Assembly (NCBI RefSeq): GCF_000721935.1
Contig: NZ_KL585440.1
Span: forward strand, 42,657-51,184
Origin: Streptomyces sp. NRRL WC-3549
GTDB taxonomy: Bacteria; Actinomycetota; Actinomycetes; Streptomycetales; Streptomycetaceae
Length of the DNA: 8,528 nt
Reading direction: 5' to 3'
The stretch's first letter is position 1. Each line of letters opens with the position of its first letter. The position numbers and the translations under genes were made by a program. The notes beneath the pieces are model-generated. The model made no database searches, was not told the DNA's origin, and saw only the letters and a program-made list of their open reading frames with translations. Below, one piece after another: positions 1 through 6,020 of this stretch.

Positions 1-239
1 CGCCGGAGCCGGTTCTCGCGATCCTGAAGCTCACCGGTGACTGGCAGGCCCACAAGGGCCTTCCGGCCCCCGCGCCGCTGCTGCAGCCGGAGCCCAAGGC
101 TGACAAGCGTGCCCTCTTCGAGTCCCTGAGCGCGGACGGCGACGAGGCCAAGGGTGAGGCCATCACCCAGAAGGCCAAGAAGTCGGACAAGAAGGCGGAC
201 GAGGCTGACGCCGCGTCCACCGAGTCGACCGAGGCCTGA
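1..239 (+). CDS. rpsP: 30S ribosomal protein S16, 3' end (partial)
   Basis: The frame is open from the window edge (codons begin at position 3) to TGA 237-239, giving the last 78 residues. The visible start, [13 protein letters not shown] followed by [10 protein letters not shown], is typical of the C-terminal end of actinobacterial S16, a small-subunit protein that binds 16S rRNA and helps 30S assembly. After that core comes a tail of about 50 residues rich in Lys, Asp, Glu and Ala ([11 protein letters not shown], then [15 protein letters not shown]). Short S16 proteins such as that of E. coli lack such a tail, but extended S16 tails are usual in Streptomyces. The tail looks disordered and charged. 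The stop lies two bases before the KH-domain gene, so the two are almost certainly cotranscribed. The start codon is outside the window. Confidence 0.95.
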   Translation, partial: PEPVLAILKLTGDWQAHKGLPAPAPLLQPEPKADKRALFESLSADGDEAKGEAITQKAKKSDKKADEADAASTESTEA

Positions 240-241
240 GC

Positions 242-481
242 ATGCTCGAGGAGGCTCTTGAGCACCTCGTGAAGGGCATCGTCGACAACCCCGACGATGT
301 GCAGGTCGCCTCGCGTGACCTGCGCCGTGGACGTGTGCTCGAGGTCCGGGTCCATCCCGAGGACCTCGGCAAGGTGATCGGCCGCAACGGCCGCACCGCG
401 CGCGCCCTGCGTACCGTCGTGGGTGCCATCGGCGGACGTGGTATCCGTGTCGACCTCGTCGATGTGGACCAGGTTCGCTGA
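242..481 (+). CDS. khpA: KH-domain RNA-binding protein (KhpA-like)
   Basis: This 79-residue protein consists essentially of one KH domain. The signature GxxG loop is GRNG at residues 47-50, inside KVIGRNGRTARALRTVV, followed by the beta strand RGIRVDLVDVD. Size, motif and position directly after rpsP match the KhpA (YlqC/UPF0109) family. Those proteins bind RNA and in Firmicutes pair with KhpB (Jag/EloR); a partner in this organism is not visible here. The ATG at 242 lies two bases after the rpsP stop, with a GAGG about 8 bases upstream inside the rpsP tail, so translational coupling is likely. The gene ends just before a strong hairpin (501-532), so rpsP-khpA may be expressed at a different level from rimM downstream. 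The family assignment is firm; the molecular role is inferred from homologues. Confidence 0.93.
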   Translation: MLEEALEHLVKGIVDNPDDVQVASRDLRRGRVLEVRVHPEDLGKVIGRNGRTARALRTVVGAIGGRGIRVDLVDVDQVR

Positions 482-500
482 AGAGTTGAACACCGGCCGG

Positions 501-535
501 GGCCGGGGAGGGCTTTCGAGCCGTCCCCGGCCTTT
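501..535 (+). terminator. UUCG-capped hairpin with short T-run between khpA and rimM
   Basis: Nine bases at 501-509 (GGCCGGGGA) pair perfectly with 524-532 (TCCCCGGCC). After one G-G mismatch (510/523), GGCT 511-514 pairs with AGCC 519-522 around a TTCG tetraloop at 515-518. TTTGT follows at 533-537. UUCG loops closed by GC-rich stems are unusually stable, so this resembles an intrinsic terminator or attenuator. Its place inside an otherwise continuous operon suggests partial termination or protection of the 3' end of rpsP-khpA mRNA. The T-run is short, so termination efficiency cannot be judged from sequence. Confidence 0.75.
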
Positions 536-571
536 GTCGTCCGTACGTACACCATCACCGGGAGAGACAGC

Positions 572-1156
572 GTGCAGTTGGTAGTGGCGCGGATCGGCCG
601 CGCCCACGGCATCAAGGGCGAGGTCACCGTCGAGGTGCGCACCGACGAGCCCGAACTCCGGCTCGGGCCCGGGGCCGTCCTGGCCACGGCCCCGGCGGAC
701 AAGGGCCCCCTGACGATCGAGTCGGGCCGGGTGCACAGCGGCAGGCTCCTGCTGCGCTTCGAGGGCGTCCCGGACCGTACGGCCGCCGAGGCGCTCCGCA
801 ACATCCTGCTCATCGCCGAGGTGGACCCCGCGGAACTCCCCGAGGACGAGGACGAGTTCTACGACCACCAGCTGATCGACCTGGACGTGGTCCTGGCCGA
901 CGGCACCGAGATCGGCCGGATCACCGAGATCAGCCACCTTCCGTCGCAGGACCTGTTCATCGTGGAACGGCCGGACGGCAGCGAGGTGATGATCCCGTTC
1001 GTGGAGGAGATCGTCACCGGGATCGACCTGGAGGAGCAGCGGGCCGTGATCACCCCGCCGCCCGGCCTGATCGACGAGAGCGAGGCCGTCGTCGCGTCCG
1101 CGCGGGACGAGGAGAGCGACGAGCGGGCCGGCGGGCAGCCGAAGGGTGACGCCTGA
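572..1156 (+). CDS. rimM: Ribosome maturation factor RimM
   Basis: This 194-residue protein binds the 30S subunit during maturation of the 16S rRNA head domain, near S19. The N-terminal RimM domain (about residues 1-87) opens with [19 protein letters not shown], the family signature. A PRC-barrel domain follows (about 96-166) with [12 protein letters not shown] and [22 protein letters not shown], ending in the conserved ITPPPGL. Residues 167-194 form an acidic extension beyond the usual RimM core. The start is GTG 572, preceded by GGAGAG at 561-566. The stop overlaps the trmD start by one base (TGATG, 1154-1158), so the pair is probably translationally coupled. The pairing with trmD and rpsP is a classical bacterial arrangement. 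It is separated from khpA by the hairpin at 501-535. Confidence 0.96.
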   Translation: MQLVVARIGRAHGIKGEVTVEVRTDEPELRLGPGAVLATAPADKGPLTIESGRVHSGRLLLRFEGVPDRTAAEALRNILLIAEVDPAELPEDEDEFYDHQLIDLDVVLADGTEIGRITEISHLPSQDLFIVERPDGSEVMIPFVEEIVTGIDLEEQRAVITPPPGLIDESEAVVASARDEESDERAGGQPKGDA

Positions 1157-1977
1157 TGCGGCTCGACGTCGTCACGATCTTCCCCGAGTACCTGGAGCCG
1201 CTGAACGTCTCGCTCGTCGGCAAGGCCCGCTCCCGCGGCCGGCTCGACGTCCACGTCCACGACCTGCGCGCCTGGACGTACGACCGGCACAACACGGTGG
1301 ACGACACCCCGTACGGCGGTGGGCCCGGCATGGTCATGAAGACCGAGCCGTGGGGCGAGGCCCTGGACGAGGTGCTGGCCGACGGCTACGAGGCCGGGGC
1401 GCACATGCCCGCGCTCGTGGTGCCGACCCCCAGCGGCAGGCCCTTCACCCAGGAACTGGCCGTCGAGCTCTCCGCACGGCCCTGGCTGATCTTCGCCCCC
1501 GCCCGGTACGAGGGCATCGACCGGCGGGTGACCGAGGAGTACGCGACCCGGCTGCCCGTGGTGGAGGTCTCCATCGGGGACTACGTCCTGGCCGGCGGGG
1601 AAGCCGCCGTCCTGGTCGTCACCGAGGCGGTGGCCCGGTTGCTGCCCGGCGTCCTGGGCAACGCCGAGTCCCACCGGGACGACTCCTTCGCCCCCGGGGC
1701 GATGGCCGACCTGCTGGAAGGGCCGGTGTACACCAAGCCGCCCGAGTGGCGCGGGCGCGGCATCCCGGACGTGCTGCTCAGCGGCCACCACGGGAAGATC
1801 GCACGCTGGCGCCGTGACGAGGCGTTCCGCCGGACCGCGCTCAACCGGCCCGATCTCATCGAGCGGTGCGAGGCGTCCGGCTTCGACAAGAAGGACCGCG
1901 AGATCCTCTCGATCCTCGGCTGGTCCCCGGAGCCCGGCGGGCGATTTTGGCGCAGGCCCGAGGCCGTGGAAGAATAG
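1156..1977 (+). CDS. trmD: tRNA (guanine-N1-)-methyltransferase TrmD
   Basis: TrmD transfers a methyl group from S-adenosylmethionine to N1 of G37 next to the anticodon, preventing +1 frameshifting, and is usually essential. The 273-residue product shows the SPOUT-family landmarks: [16 protein letters not shown] at the N-terminus, RHNTVDDTPYGGGPGMVMK (44-62), RYEGIDRRV (117-125) and SIGDYVLAGGEAA (139-151), which forms the trefoil-knot cofactor site. By alignment from memory with E. coli TrmD, Arg161 and Asp176 (in DDSFA) correspond to the catalytic Arg154 and Asp169. The C-terminal helical domain contains LLSGHHGKIARWRRDEAFRRT. The length is normal for actinobacteria. ATG 1156 shares one base with the rimM stop. 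No key residue appears to be missing. Confidence 0.97.
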   Translation: MRLDVVTIFPEYLEPLNVSLVGKARSRGRLDVHVHDLRAWTYDRHNTVDDTPYGGGPGMVMKTEPWGEALDEVLADGYEAGAHMPALVVPTPSGRPFTQELAVELSARPWLIFAPARYEGIDRRVTEEYATRLPVVEVSIGDYVLAGGEAAVLVVTEAVARLLPGVLGNAESHRDDSFAPGAMADLLEGPVYTKPPEWRGRGIPDVLLSGHHGKIARWRRDEAFRRTALNRPDLIERCEASGFDKKDREILSILGWSPEPGGRFWRRPEAVEE

Positions 1978-1992
1978 GTCAGCCGTACGTCC

Positions 1993-2025
1993 GGCGTGCG
2001 CCCCTGCCACAGGGGGAACGACGCC
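1993..2025 (+). promoter_or_regulatory. Two-tier hairpin in the rplS leader
   Basis: In the 124-base gap between trmD and rplS, GGCGT 1993-1997 pairs with ACGCC 2021-2025. It encloses CCCCTG 2001-2006 pairing with CAGGGG 2010-2015, with an asymmetric internal loop (GCG opposite GAACG). There is no T-run after it, so it does not look like a simple terminator. Ribosomal protein leaders often carry such bulged stems for autoregulation, and L19 leader RNAs are known in other phyla. A regulatory role here is inference; the structure could also be an mRNA processing or stability element. Confidence 0.4.
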
Positions 2026-2101
2026 CGCCCGACGCGAACGGCATCCGAACCTCACTCTCTCCCGTCGATGACCTGTGGCATCGGCGAAGAAAGCAGACAA
2101 C

Positions 2102-2452
2102 ATGGCTTCCCTGCTCGATGGCGTCAACGCCGCCTCGCTCCGCACCGACCTCCCGGCCTTCCGCCCGGGTGACACGGTCAACGTCCACGTGCGCGTGATC
2201 GAGGGCAACCGCTCCCGTATCCAGCAGTTCAAGGGCATCGTCATCCGCCGCCAGGGCTCGGGCGTCAGCGAGACCTTCACGGTCCGCAAGGTCTCCTTCA
2301 GCGTCGGCGTCGAGCGCACCTTCCCGGTGCACAGCCCGATCTTCGAGAAGATCGAGCTCGTCACCCGCGGTGACGTCCGTCGCGCCAAGCTGTACTTCCT
2401 CCGTGAGCTGCGCGGCAAGGCCGCGAAGATCAAGGAGAAGCGCGACCGCTGA
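2102..2452 (+). CDS. rplS: 50S ribosomal protein L19
   Basis: The 116-residue product is a normal-length L19, which sits at the subunit interface near helix 14 of 16S rRNA. Recognisable stretches are [54 protein letters not shown] and [20 protein letters not shown], and the C-terminus is strongly basic. ATG 2102 was chosen because the product then starts [16 protein letters not shown], the form expected for streptomycete L19. An in-frame GTG at 2075 would add nine residues but has no purine-rich site upstream. The ribosome binding site before ATG 2102 is itself weak (GAAGAAAG near 2086-2093), which may fit control by the upstream hairpin. It follows trmD after a 124-base leader. Confidence 0.96.
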   Translation: MASLLDGVNAASLRTDLPAFRPGDTVNVHVRVIEGNRSRIQQFKGIVIRRQGSGVSETFTVRKVSFSVGVERTFPVHSPIFEKIELVTRGDVRRAKLYFLRELRGKAAKIKEKRDR

Positions 2453-2482
2453 TTCCCCTCCGGCGTCCACAGCGCGGACCGA

Positions 2483-2488
2483 TAGGAT
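2483..2488 (+). promoter_or_regulatory. Possible -10 element (TAGGAT) for a short-leader or leaderless sipW transcript
   Basis: TAGGAT fits the -10 pattern of streptomycete housekeeping promoters and ends nine bases before ATG 2498. No Shine-Dalgarno-like sequence precedes that ATG (the bases are TCGGCCCCG), so a transcript starting at or just before the ATG would explain the start. No good -35 hexamer is visible 17-18 bases upstream. This is a weak prediction; sipW could instead be read through from rplS, 45 bases upstream. Confidence 0.3.
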
Positions 2489-2497
2489 TCGGCCCCG

Positions 2498-3268
2498 ATG
2501 GACACGGAAGCACAGCACACGGAGCGCGATCGCTCCTCCGGCCCGGCGGACGGGACGGAGGAGGGGTCGCGCTCCACGCATGTCGGGGACCCCGAGGCCG
2601 TACGGGCGCCCTGGCGGCGCGCCGCCCTGCTGGGGGCGTTCTGCATGGTCGCCCTGCTGCTGTTCAGCACCTTCGTGCTGCAGCCCTTCCTCATCCCCAG
2701 CGGCTCGATGGAGCCCACCCTGCGGGTGGGGGACCGGGTGCTGGTCAACAAACTGGCGTACCGTTTCGGCGCCGAGCCGCGCCGCGGTGACGTGGTGGTC
2801 TTCGACGGCACCGGCTCCTTCGTACCGGAGACCGCCGGTCAGGACCCCGTCACCGCGGCGCTGCGCGGGGTGGCCTCGTCCCTGGGGCTGGCCGAGCCCG
2901 AGGAGACCGACTTCGTGAAGCGGGTGGTGGGCGTGGGGGGCGATCGCGTGGTCTGCTGCGACAAGCGCGGCCGGATCGAGGTGAACGGCGACCCGGTCGA
3001 CGAGGAGTACCTGCACCCGGGTGACCGTCCGTCCCAGGTCGACTTCGACGTCGTGGTGCCCGACGGCCTGCTGTGGATGATGGGCGACCACCGTTCCCGC
3101 TCGCGCGACTCCCGTGACCACCTCGGGGAGCCCGGCGGCGGGATGGTGCCCGTGGACCGGGTCGTGGGGCGGGTCGACTGGTTCGGCTGGCCGCTGGGCA
3201 GGATCGGGTCGCTGGAGGGGACCGACGCCTTCACCGGCATACGGCCGGCGGGCGAGGACCGTGGGTAG
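2498..3268 (+). CDS. sipW: Type I signal peptidase, SipW-like (first of four)
   Basis: Signal peptidase I removes signal peptides from exported preproteins on the outer face of the cytoplasmic membrane. The 256-residue protein has a hydrophilic cytoplasmic N-terminus (1-40) and one membrane segment (about 42-66). Box B is PSGSMEPTL with nucleophile Ser70, and the catalytic base is Lys141 in FVKRVVGVGGD. Box E is MGDHRSRSRDSR (195-206). Cys153-Cys154 are adjacent in the extracytoplasmic domain. The C-terminus is hydrophilic with no second membrane segment, unlike the next three copies, which matches SipW of the S. lividans cluster. ATG 2498 has no evident ribosome binding site and may be leaderless. 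The last codons overlap the sipX start by eight bases. Symbol assignment rests on order and architecture. Confidence 0.93.
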   Translation: MDTEAQHTERDRSSGPADGTEEGSRSTHVGDPEAVRAPWRRAALLGAFCMVALLLFSTFVLQPFLIPSGSMEPTLRVGDRVLVNKLAYRFGAEPRRGDVVVFDGTGSFVPETAGQDPVTAALRGVASSLGLAEPEETDFVKRVVGVGGDRVVCCDKRGRIEVNGDPVDEEYLHPGDRPSQVDFDVVVPDGLLWMMGDHRSRSRDSRDHLGEPGGGMVPVDRVVGRVDWFGWPLGRIGSLEGTDAFTGIRPAGEDRG

Positions 3269-4313
3269 GCGGGGGCGCGGACGCGGAGAGCCGGACGCGC
3301 ACGTACCGGCGTCCACGGGCACCGGGCCGGCCGGGCCCCGCTCGCTGCCCACCCGCGCCGAGCGCCGCAAGCTGGCCCGCAGGGTGAAGCGCCGCCGACG
3401 CGGGTCCGCGCTCAGGGAGATCCCCCTTCTCGTCCTGGTGGCGCTGGTGATCGCGCTGGTGCTCAAGACGTTCCTCGTCCAGGCCTTCGTGATCCCGTCC
3501 GGGTCGATGGAGCAGACGATCAAGATCGGCGACCGGGTGCTGGTGGACAAGCTGACACCGTGGTTCGGAGCCGTGCCCGAGCGCGGCGACGTCGTGGTCT
3601 TCGAGGACCCGGGCGGCTGGCTGCCCCGGGAGGAGGCCGTGGCCGACGAGTCGCCCGTCGGGGTGAAGCAGGTCAAGGAGTTGCTGACGTTCATCGGACT
3701 GCTGCCCTCGCAGGACGAGCAGGACCTGATCAAGCGGGTGGTCGGTGTGGGCGGCGACACGGTCACGTGCTGCGGGACCGACGGCAGGGTCACCGTCAAC
3801 GGCGTGCCGCTGGACGAGCCCTACCTGCATCCGGACAGCGCCCCATCCACGGTCCAATTCGAGGTAAAGGTTCCCCCTGGGCGCCTGTTCGTCATGGGCG
3901 ACCACCGGTCCAATTCCGCGGATTCGCGGTTCCATCTCGACGAGCCGCACCAGGGGACGGTCGCCGAGGAGCAGGTCGTCGGACGTGCGGTGGTGATCGC
4001 CTGGCCCTTCGCCCACTGGAGCAGACTCGAGGAGCCGGCGACGTACGCGACCGTGTCCGGCGGGCGTGCCGGGGCGGCTGCGGGGCCCGGCCCGTCGAAT
4101 AGTGTGGGCCCCCAGGATCTCAACGGAATGGTCCTGCTCCCGACCCCTGCGGAACTCCCGCTCGTTATGGGAGTGGTGGGCCTGCGCCGATTCGGGCGCG
4201 GGCGGTGGCACGGAGTGAGGAGTGGATGTGGGGGATTTGGCGGTCGGCGCACGATCCGGACACGACGGACCCGAGGACCGGCCCTCGAACGGCGGCGTTC
4301 CGGCGGCGGGTGA
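3261..4313 (+). CDS. sipX: Type I signal peptidase, SipX-like (second of four)
   Basis: The start is inferred to be GTG 3261, overlapping the end of sipW by eight bases and preceded by GGCGAGG (3251-3257); it gives 350 residues. The cytoplasmic N-terminus is strongly basic (RAERRKLARRVKRRRRG), then a membrane segment spans about 54-77. Box B is PSGSMEQTI with nucleophile Ser82, Lys158 lies in LIKRVVGVGGD, and box E is MGDHRSNSADSR (212-223). Cys170-Cys171 are adjacent, as in SipW. A moderately hydrophobic stretch (about 289-308) followed by Arg-rich sequence looks like a C-terminal membrane anchor. The frame runs on to TGA 4311-4313, overlapping sipY by about 86 bases, so the last 28-30 residues lie in DNA shared with sipY. 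A cluster of A/T-ending codons occurs around 3840-3940. Confidence 0.92.
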   Translation: MGRRGRGRGEPDAHVPASTGTGPAGPRSLPTRAERRKLARRVKRRRRGSALREIPLLVLVALVIALVLKTFLVQAFVIPSGSMEQTIKIGDRVLVDKLTPWFGAVPERGDVVVFEDPGGWLPREEAVADESPVGVKQVKELLTFIGLLPSQDEQDLIKRVVGVGGDTVTCCGTDGRVTVNGVPLDEPYLHPDSAPSTVQFEVKVPPGRLFVMGDHRSNSADSRFHLDEPHQGTVAEEQVVGRAVVIAWPFAHWSRLEEPATYATVSGGRAGAAAGPGPSNSVGPQDLNGMVLLPTPAELPLVMGVVGLRRFGRGRWHGVRSGCGGFGGRRTIRTRRTRGPALERRRSGGG

Positions 4314-5205
4314 CGGTGGAGGCCAGGACTACGGGGCCGTGAACTCCGAGTCCGCGGGCTCCGAGCCACCGGGTGCCGAGCCCCCGGGCGGAGACTCCGC
4401 GGACGAAGGTTCCCCCGAGGGAGGCGGCAGCACGGCCCAGGGCAAGCCGCGCTCGTTCTGGAAGGAGCTGCCGCTCCTCATCGGGATCGCGCTCGTCCTC
4501 GCGCTGCTGATCAAGACCTTCCTGGTGCAGGCGTTCTCCATCCCCTCGGACTCCATGCAGAACACGCTGCAACGGGGTGACCGGGTGCTGGTGGACAAGC
4601 TGACGCCCTGGTTCGGCGCGGAGCCGGAGCGTGGCGAGGTCGTGGTCTTCCACGACCCGGGCGGCTGGCTGGAGGACACCGCGACGCCCGAGCCCAACGC
4701 GGTGCAGAAGTTCCTGAGTTTCATCGGGCTGATGCCGTCCGCCGAGGAGAAGGACCTGATCAAGCGGGTCATCGCGGTCGGCGGTGACACGGTGGAGTGC
4801 AAGAAGAACGGACCGGTCACGGTCAACGGCAAGGCCCTGGACGACAAGTCGTTCATCTTCGAGGGCAACAGCGCCTGCGACGACCAGCCCTTCGGGCCGA
4901 TCCACGTGCCCAAGGACCGGATCTGGGTCATGGGCGACCACCGCCAGAACTCGCTGGACTCCCGCTACCACCAGGAGCTCCCCGGGCAGGGCACGGTCTC
5001 CGTGGACGAGGTGGTCGGACGGGCCGTCGTCGTGGCGTGGCCGATCAACCGCTGGGCGACCCTGCCGATCCCGAAGACCTTCGACCAGCCCGGTCTGAAC
5101 GCGGCCGCGGCCGCCGCCGTTCCGGGCGCACTCGGCGTGGCCGGGGCGCTGCCCCTCGTGTTCTGGCGCCGCAGGAGGCTGACCCGCGGGCGTACCGACG
5201 GGTAG
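4228..5205 (+). CDS. sipY: Type I signal peptidase, SipY-like (third of four)
   Basis: From GTG 4228 the product is 325 residues. A long, low-complexity cytoplasmic N-terminus rich in Gly, Ser, Glu and Pro (1-75) precedes a membrane segment at about 81-103. Box B is variant, PSDSMQNTL, with nucleophile Ser109 and Asp in place of the Gly seen in SipW and SipX. Lys179 lies in LIKRVIAVGGD and box E is MGDHRQNSLDSR. The paired cysteines of the paralogues are replaced by Cys191 and Cys217, about 26 residues apart. A clear C-terminal membrane segment (about 290-313, starting with six alanines) is followed by RRRR. Starts at GTG 4222 (GGAG at 4212) and GTG 4228 (AGGAG at 4218-4222) are both plausible; I prefer 4228 because MGDLAVGARSG looks like the family start. 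SipY is the major signal peptidase in S. lividans. Confidence 0.93.
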   Translation: MGDLAVGARSGHDGPEDRPSNGGVPAAGDGGGQDYGAVNSESAGSEPPGAEPPGGDSADEGSPEGGGSTAQGKPRSFWKELPLLIGIALVLALLIKTFLVQAFSIPSDSMQNTLQRGDRVLVDKLTPWFGAEPERGEVVVFHDPGGWLEDTATPEPNAVQKFLSFIGLMPSAEEKDLIKRVIAVGGDTVECKKNGPVTVNGKALDDKSFIFEGNSACDDQPFGPIHVPKDRIWVMGDHRQNSLDSRYHQELPGQGTVSVDEVVGRAVVVAWPINRWATLPIPKTFDQPGLNAAAAAAVPGALGVAGALPLVFWRRRRLTRGRTDG

Positions 5206-5208
5206 GGT
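5179..5208 (+). promoter_or_regulatory. sipZ: Candidate housekeeping-type promoter for sipZ
   Basis: CTGACC (5179-5184) and TAGGGT (5203-5208) are 18 bases apart, resembling the TTGACN and TAGGRT elements recognised by the principal sigma factor of Streptomyces. The -10 overlaps the sipY stop codon, and transcription would start near 5215, about 40 bases before ATG 5256. This fits the organisation reported for S. lividans, where the fourth sip gene begins a separate operon. Not proven here. Confidence 0.45.
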
Positions 5209-5255
5209 GCCGACTCGGATCAGCGAGTGTCGATCTCCGATGGGGGAGCGCTGGG

Positions 5256-6020
5256 ATGAGTGGAACAGGACGTACGGATGACGGCCGCGGCCGGCTCGGC
5301 AGTGTGCTGTCGAACCTGGCCGTGGCCGTCGGCTGTGTGCTCTTCCTCGGCGGCTTCGCCTGGGCGGCGGTGGTGTACCGGCCGTACACCGTGCCGACCT
5401 CGTCGATGTCCCCGACGGTGAACGCCGGTGACCGGGTGCTCGCGGAGCGTGTGGACGGCGATGACGTGACCCGGGGCGACGTGGTCGTCTTCACCGACGA
5501 GGTGTGGGGCGCGACGCCGATGGTGAAGCGGGTCGTCGGGGTGGGCGGGGACACGGTCGCCTGCTGCGACGAGGCCGGCCGGCTGACCGTCGACGGCAAG
5601 CCGATCGAAGAACCGTATCTGCGGGCGGACGGCGAGGCGCCGTCGGCCGGGAGCCCGGCTTCCGGCCAGGAGTTCACCGCCAAGGTGCCCGAGGGCAAGC
5701 TCTTCCTCCTGGGCGACGAGCGCAACGGCTCGCTGGATTCCCGGGTTCATCTGCAGGACGCCGGCCAGGGCGCGGTGCCGCGCGGCGCCGTACAGGCCCG
5801 GGTGGACGCGGTGGTGTGGCCCCTGAACGGCATGATCGGCCGGCCGGAGGCCTTCGCGGCCCTGCCGGGCGGTGTGTCCGCGGCCGGGCCGCTGGCGCTC
5901 CAGGCCGGGGCCGTGGCGGCGGGCGTGCTGCTCATCCTGGGCGGGTCCGCCTACGGACCGCTCGCCGCGCGCTCCGCGCGCCGGAGGAAGCGGGCGGAGG
6001 CGTCCACGGGTGGCCACTGA
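5256..6020 (+). CDS. sipZ: Type I signal peptidase, SipZ-like (fourth of four)
   Basis: The 254-residue protein has a short cytoplasmic N-terminus, a membrane segment at about 19-40, and box B in the form PTSSMSPTV with nucleophile Ser50. The Ser of PSGSM that helps form the oxyanion hole is here Thr48. The catalytic base is Lys91 in MVKRVVGVGGD. Box E is diverged, LGDERNGSLDSR (152-163), with Glu-Arg where the others have His-Arg. Cys103-Cys104 are adjacent. A C-terminal membrane segment (about 211-232) is followed by RRRKR. It is the shortest of the four and its substrate-binding domain is the most reduced. ATG 5256 has GGGGGAG seven bases upstream. A promoter candidate lies at 5179-5208. 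The 3' end overlaps the Nudix gene by 11 bases. Confidence 0.93.
   Translation: MSGTGRTDDGRGRLGSVLSNLAVAVGCVLFLGGFAWAAVVYRPYTVPTSSMSPTVNAGDRVLAERVDGDDVTRGDVVVFTDEVWGATPMVKRVVGVGGDTVACCDEAGRLTVDGKPIEEPYLRADGEAPSAGSPASGQEFTAKVPEGKLFLLGDERNGSLDSRVHLQDAGQGAVPRGAVQARVDAVVWPLNGMIGRPEAFAALPGGVSAAGPLALQAGAVAAGVLLILGGSAYGPLAARSARRRKRAEASTGGH

Noticed and set aside
2075..2101. Upstream GTG start for rplS adding nine residues
   Set aside because: No ribosome binding site precedes it, and the product from ATG 2102 already has the normal L19 length and N-terminus.
859..3799. Very long open frames on the - strand (for example 859-2811 and 1979-3799)
   Set aside because: They lie opposite strongly recognisable + strand genes, show no familiar domains, and are expected in high-GC DNA where stop codons are rare in several frames.
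4154..4174. ACTCCC/GGGAGT inverted repeat within sipX
   Set aside because: It is a six-base stem with a nine-base loop inside coding sequence, well within chance for this composition.
4222..4227. GTG 4222 as the sipY start
   Set aside because: It is possible (GGAG six bases upstream), but GTG 4228 has the longer AGGAG match and gives the more typical MGDLAVGARSG start. The two differ by only two residues.
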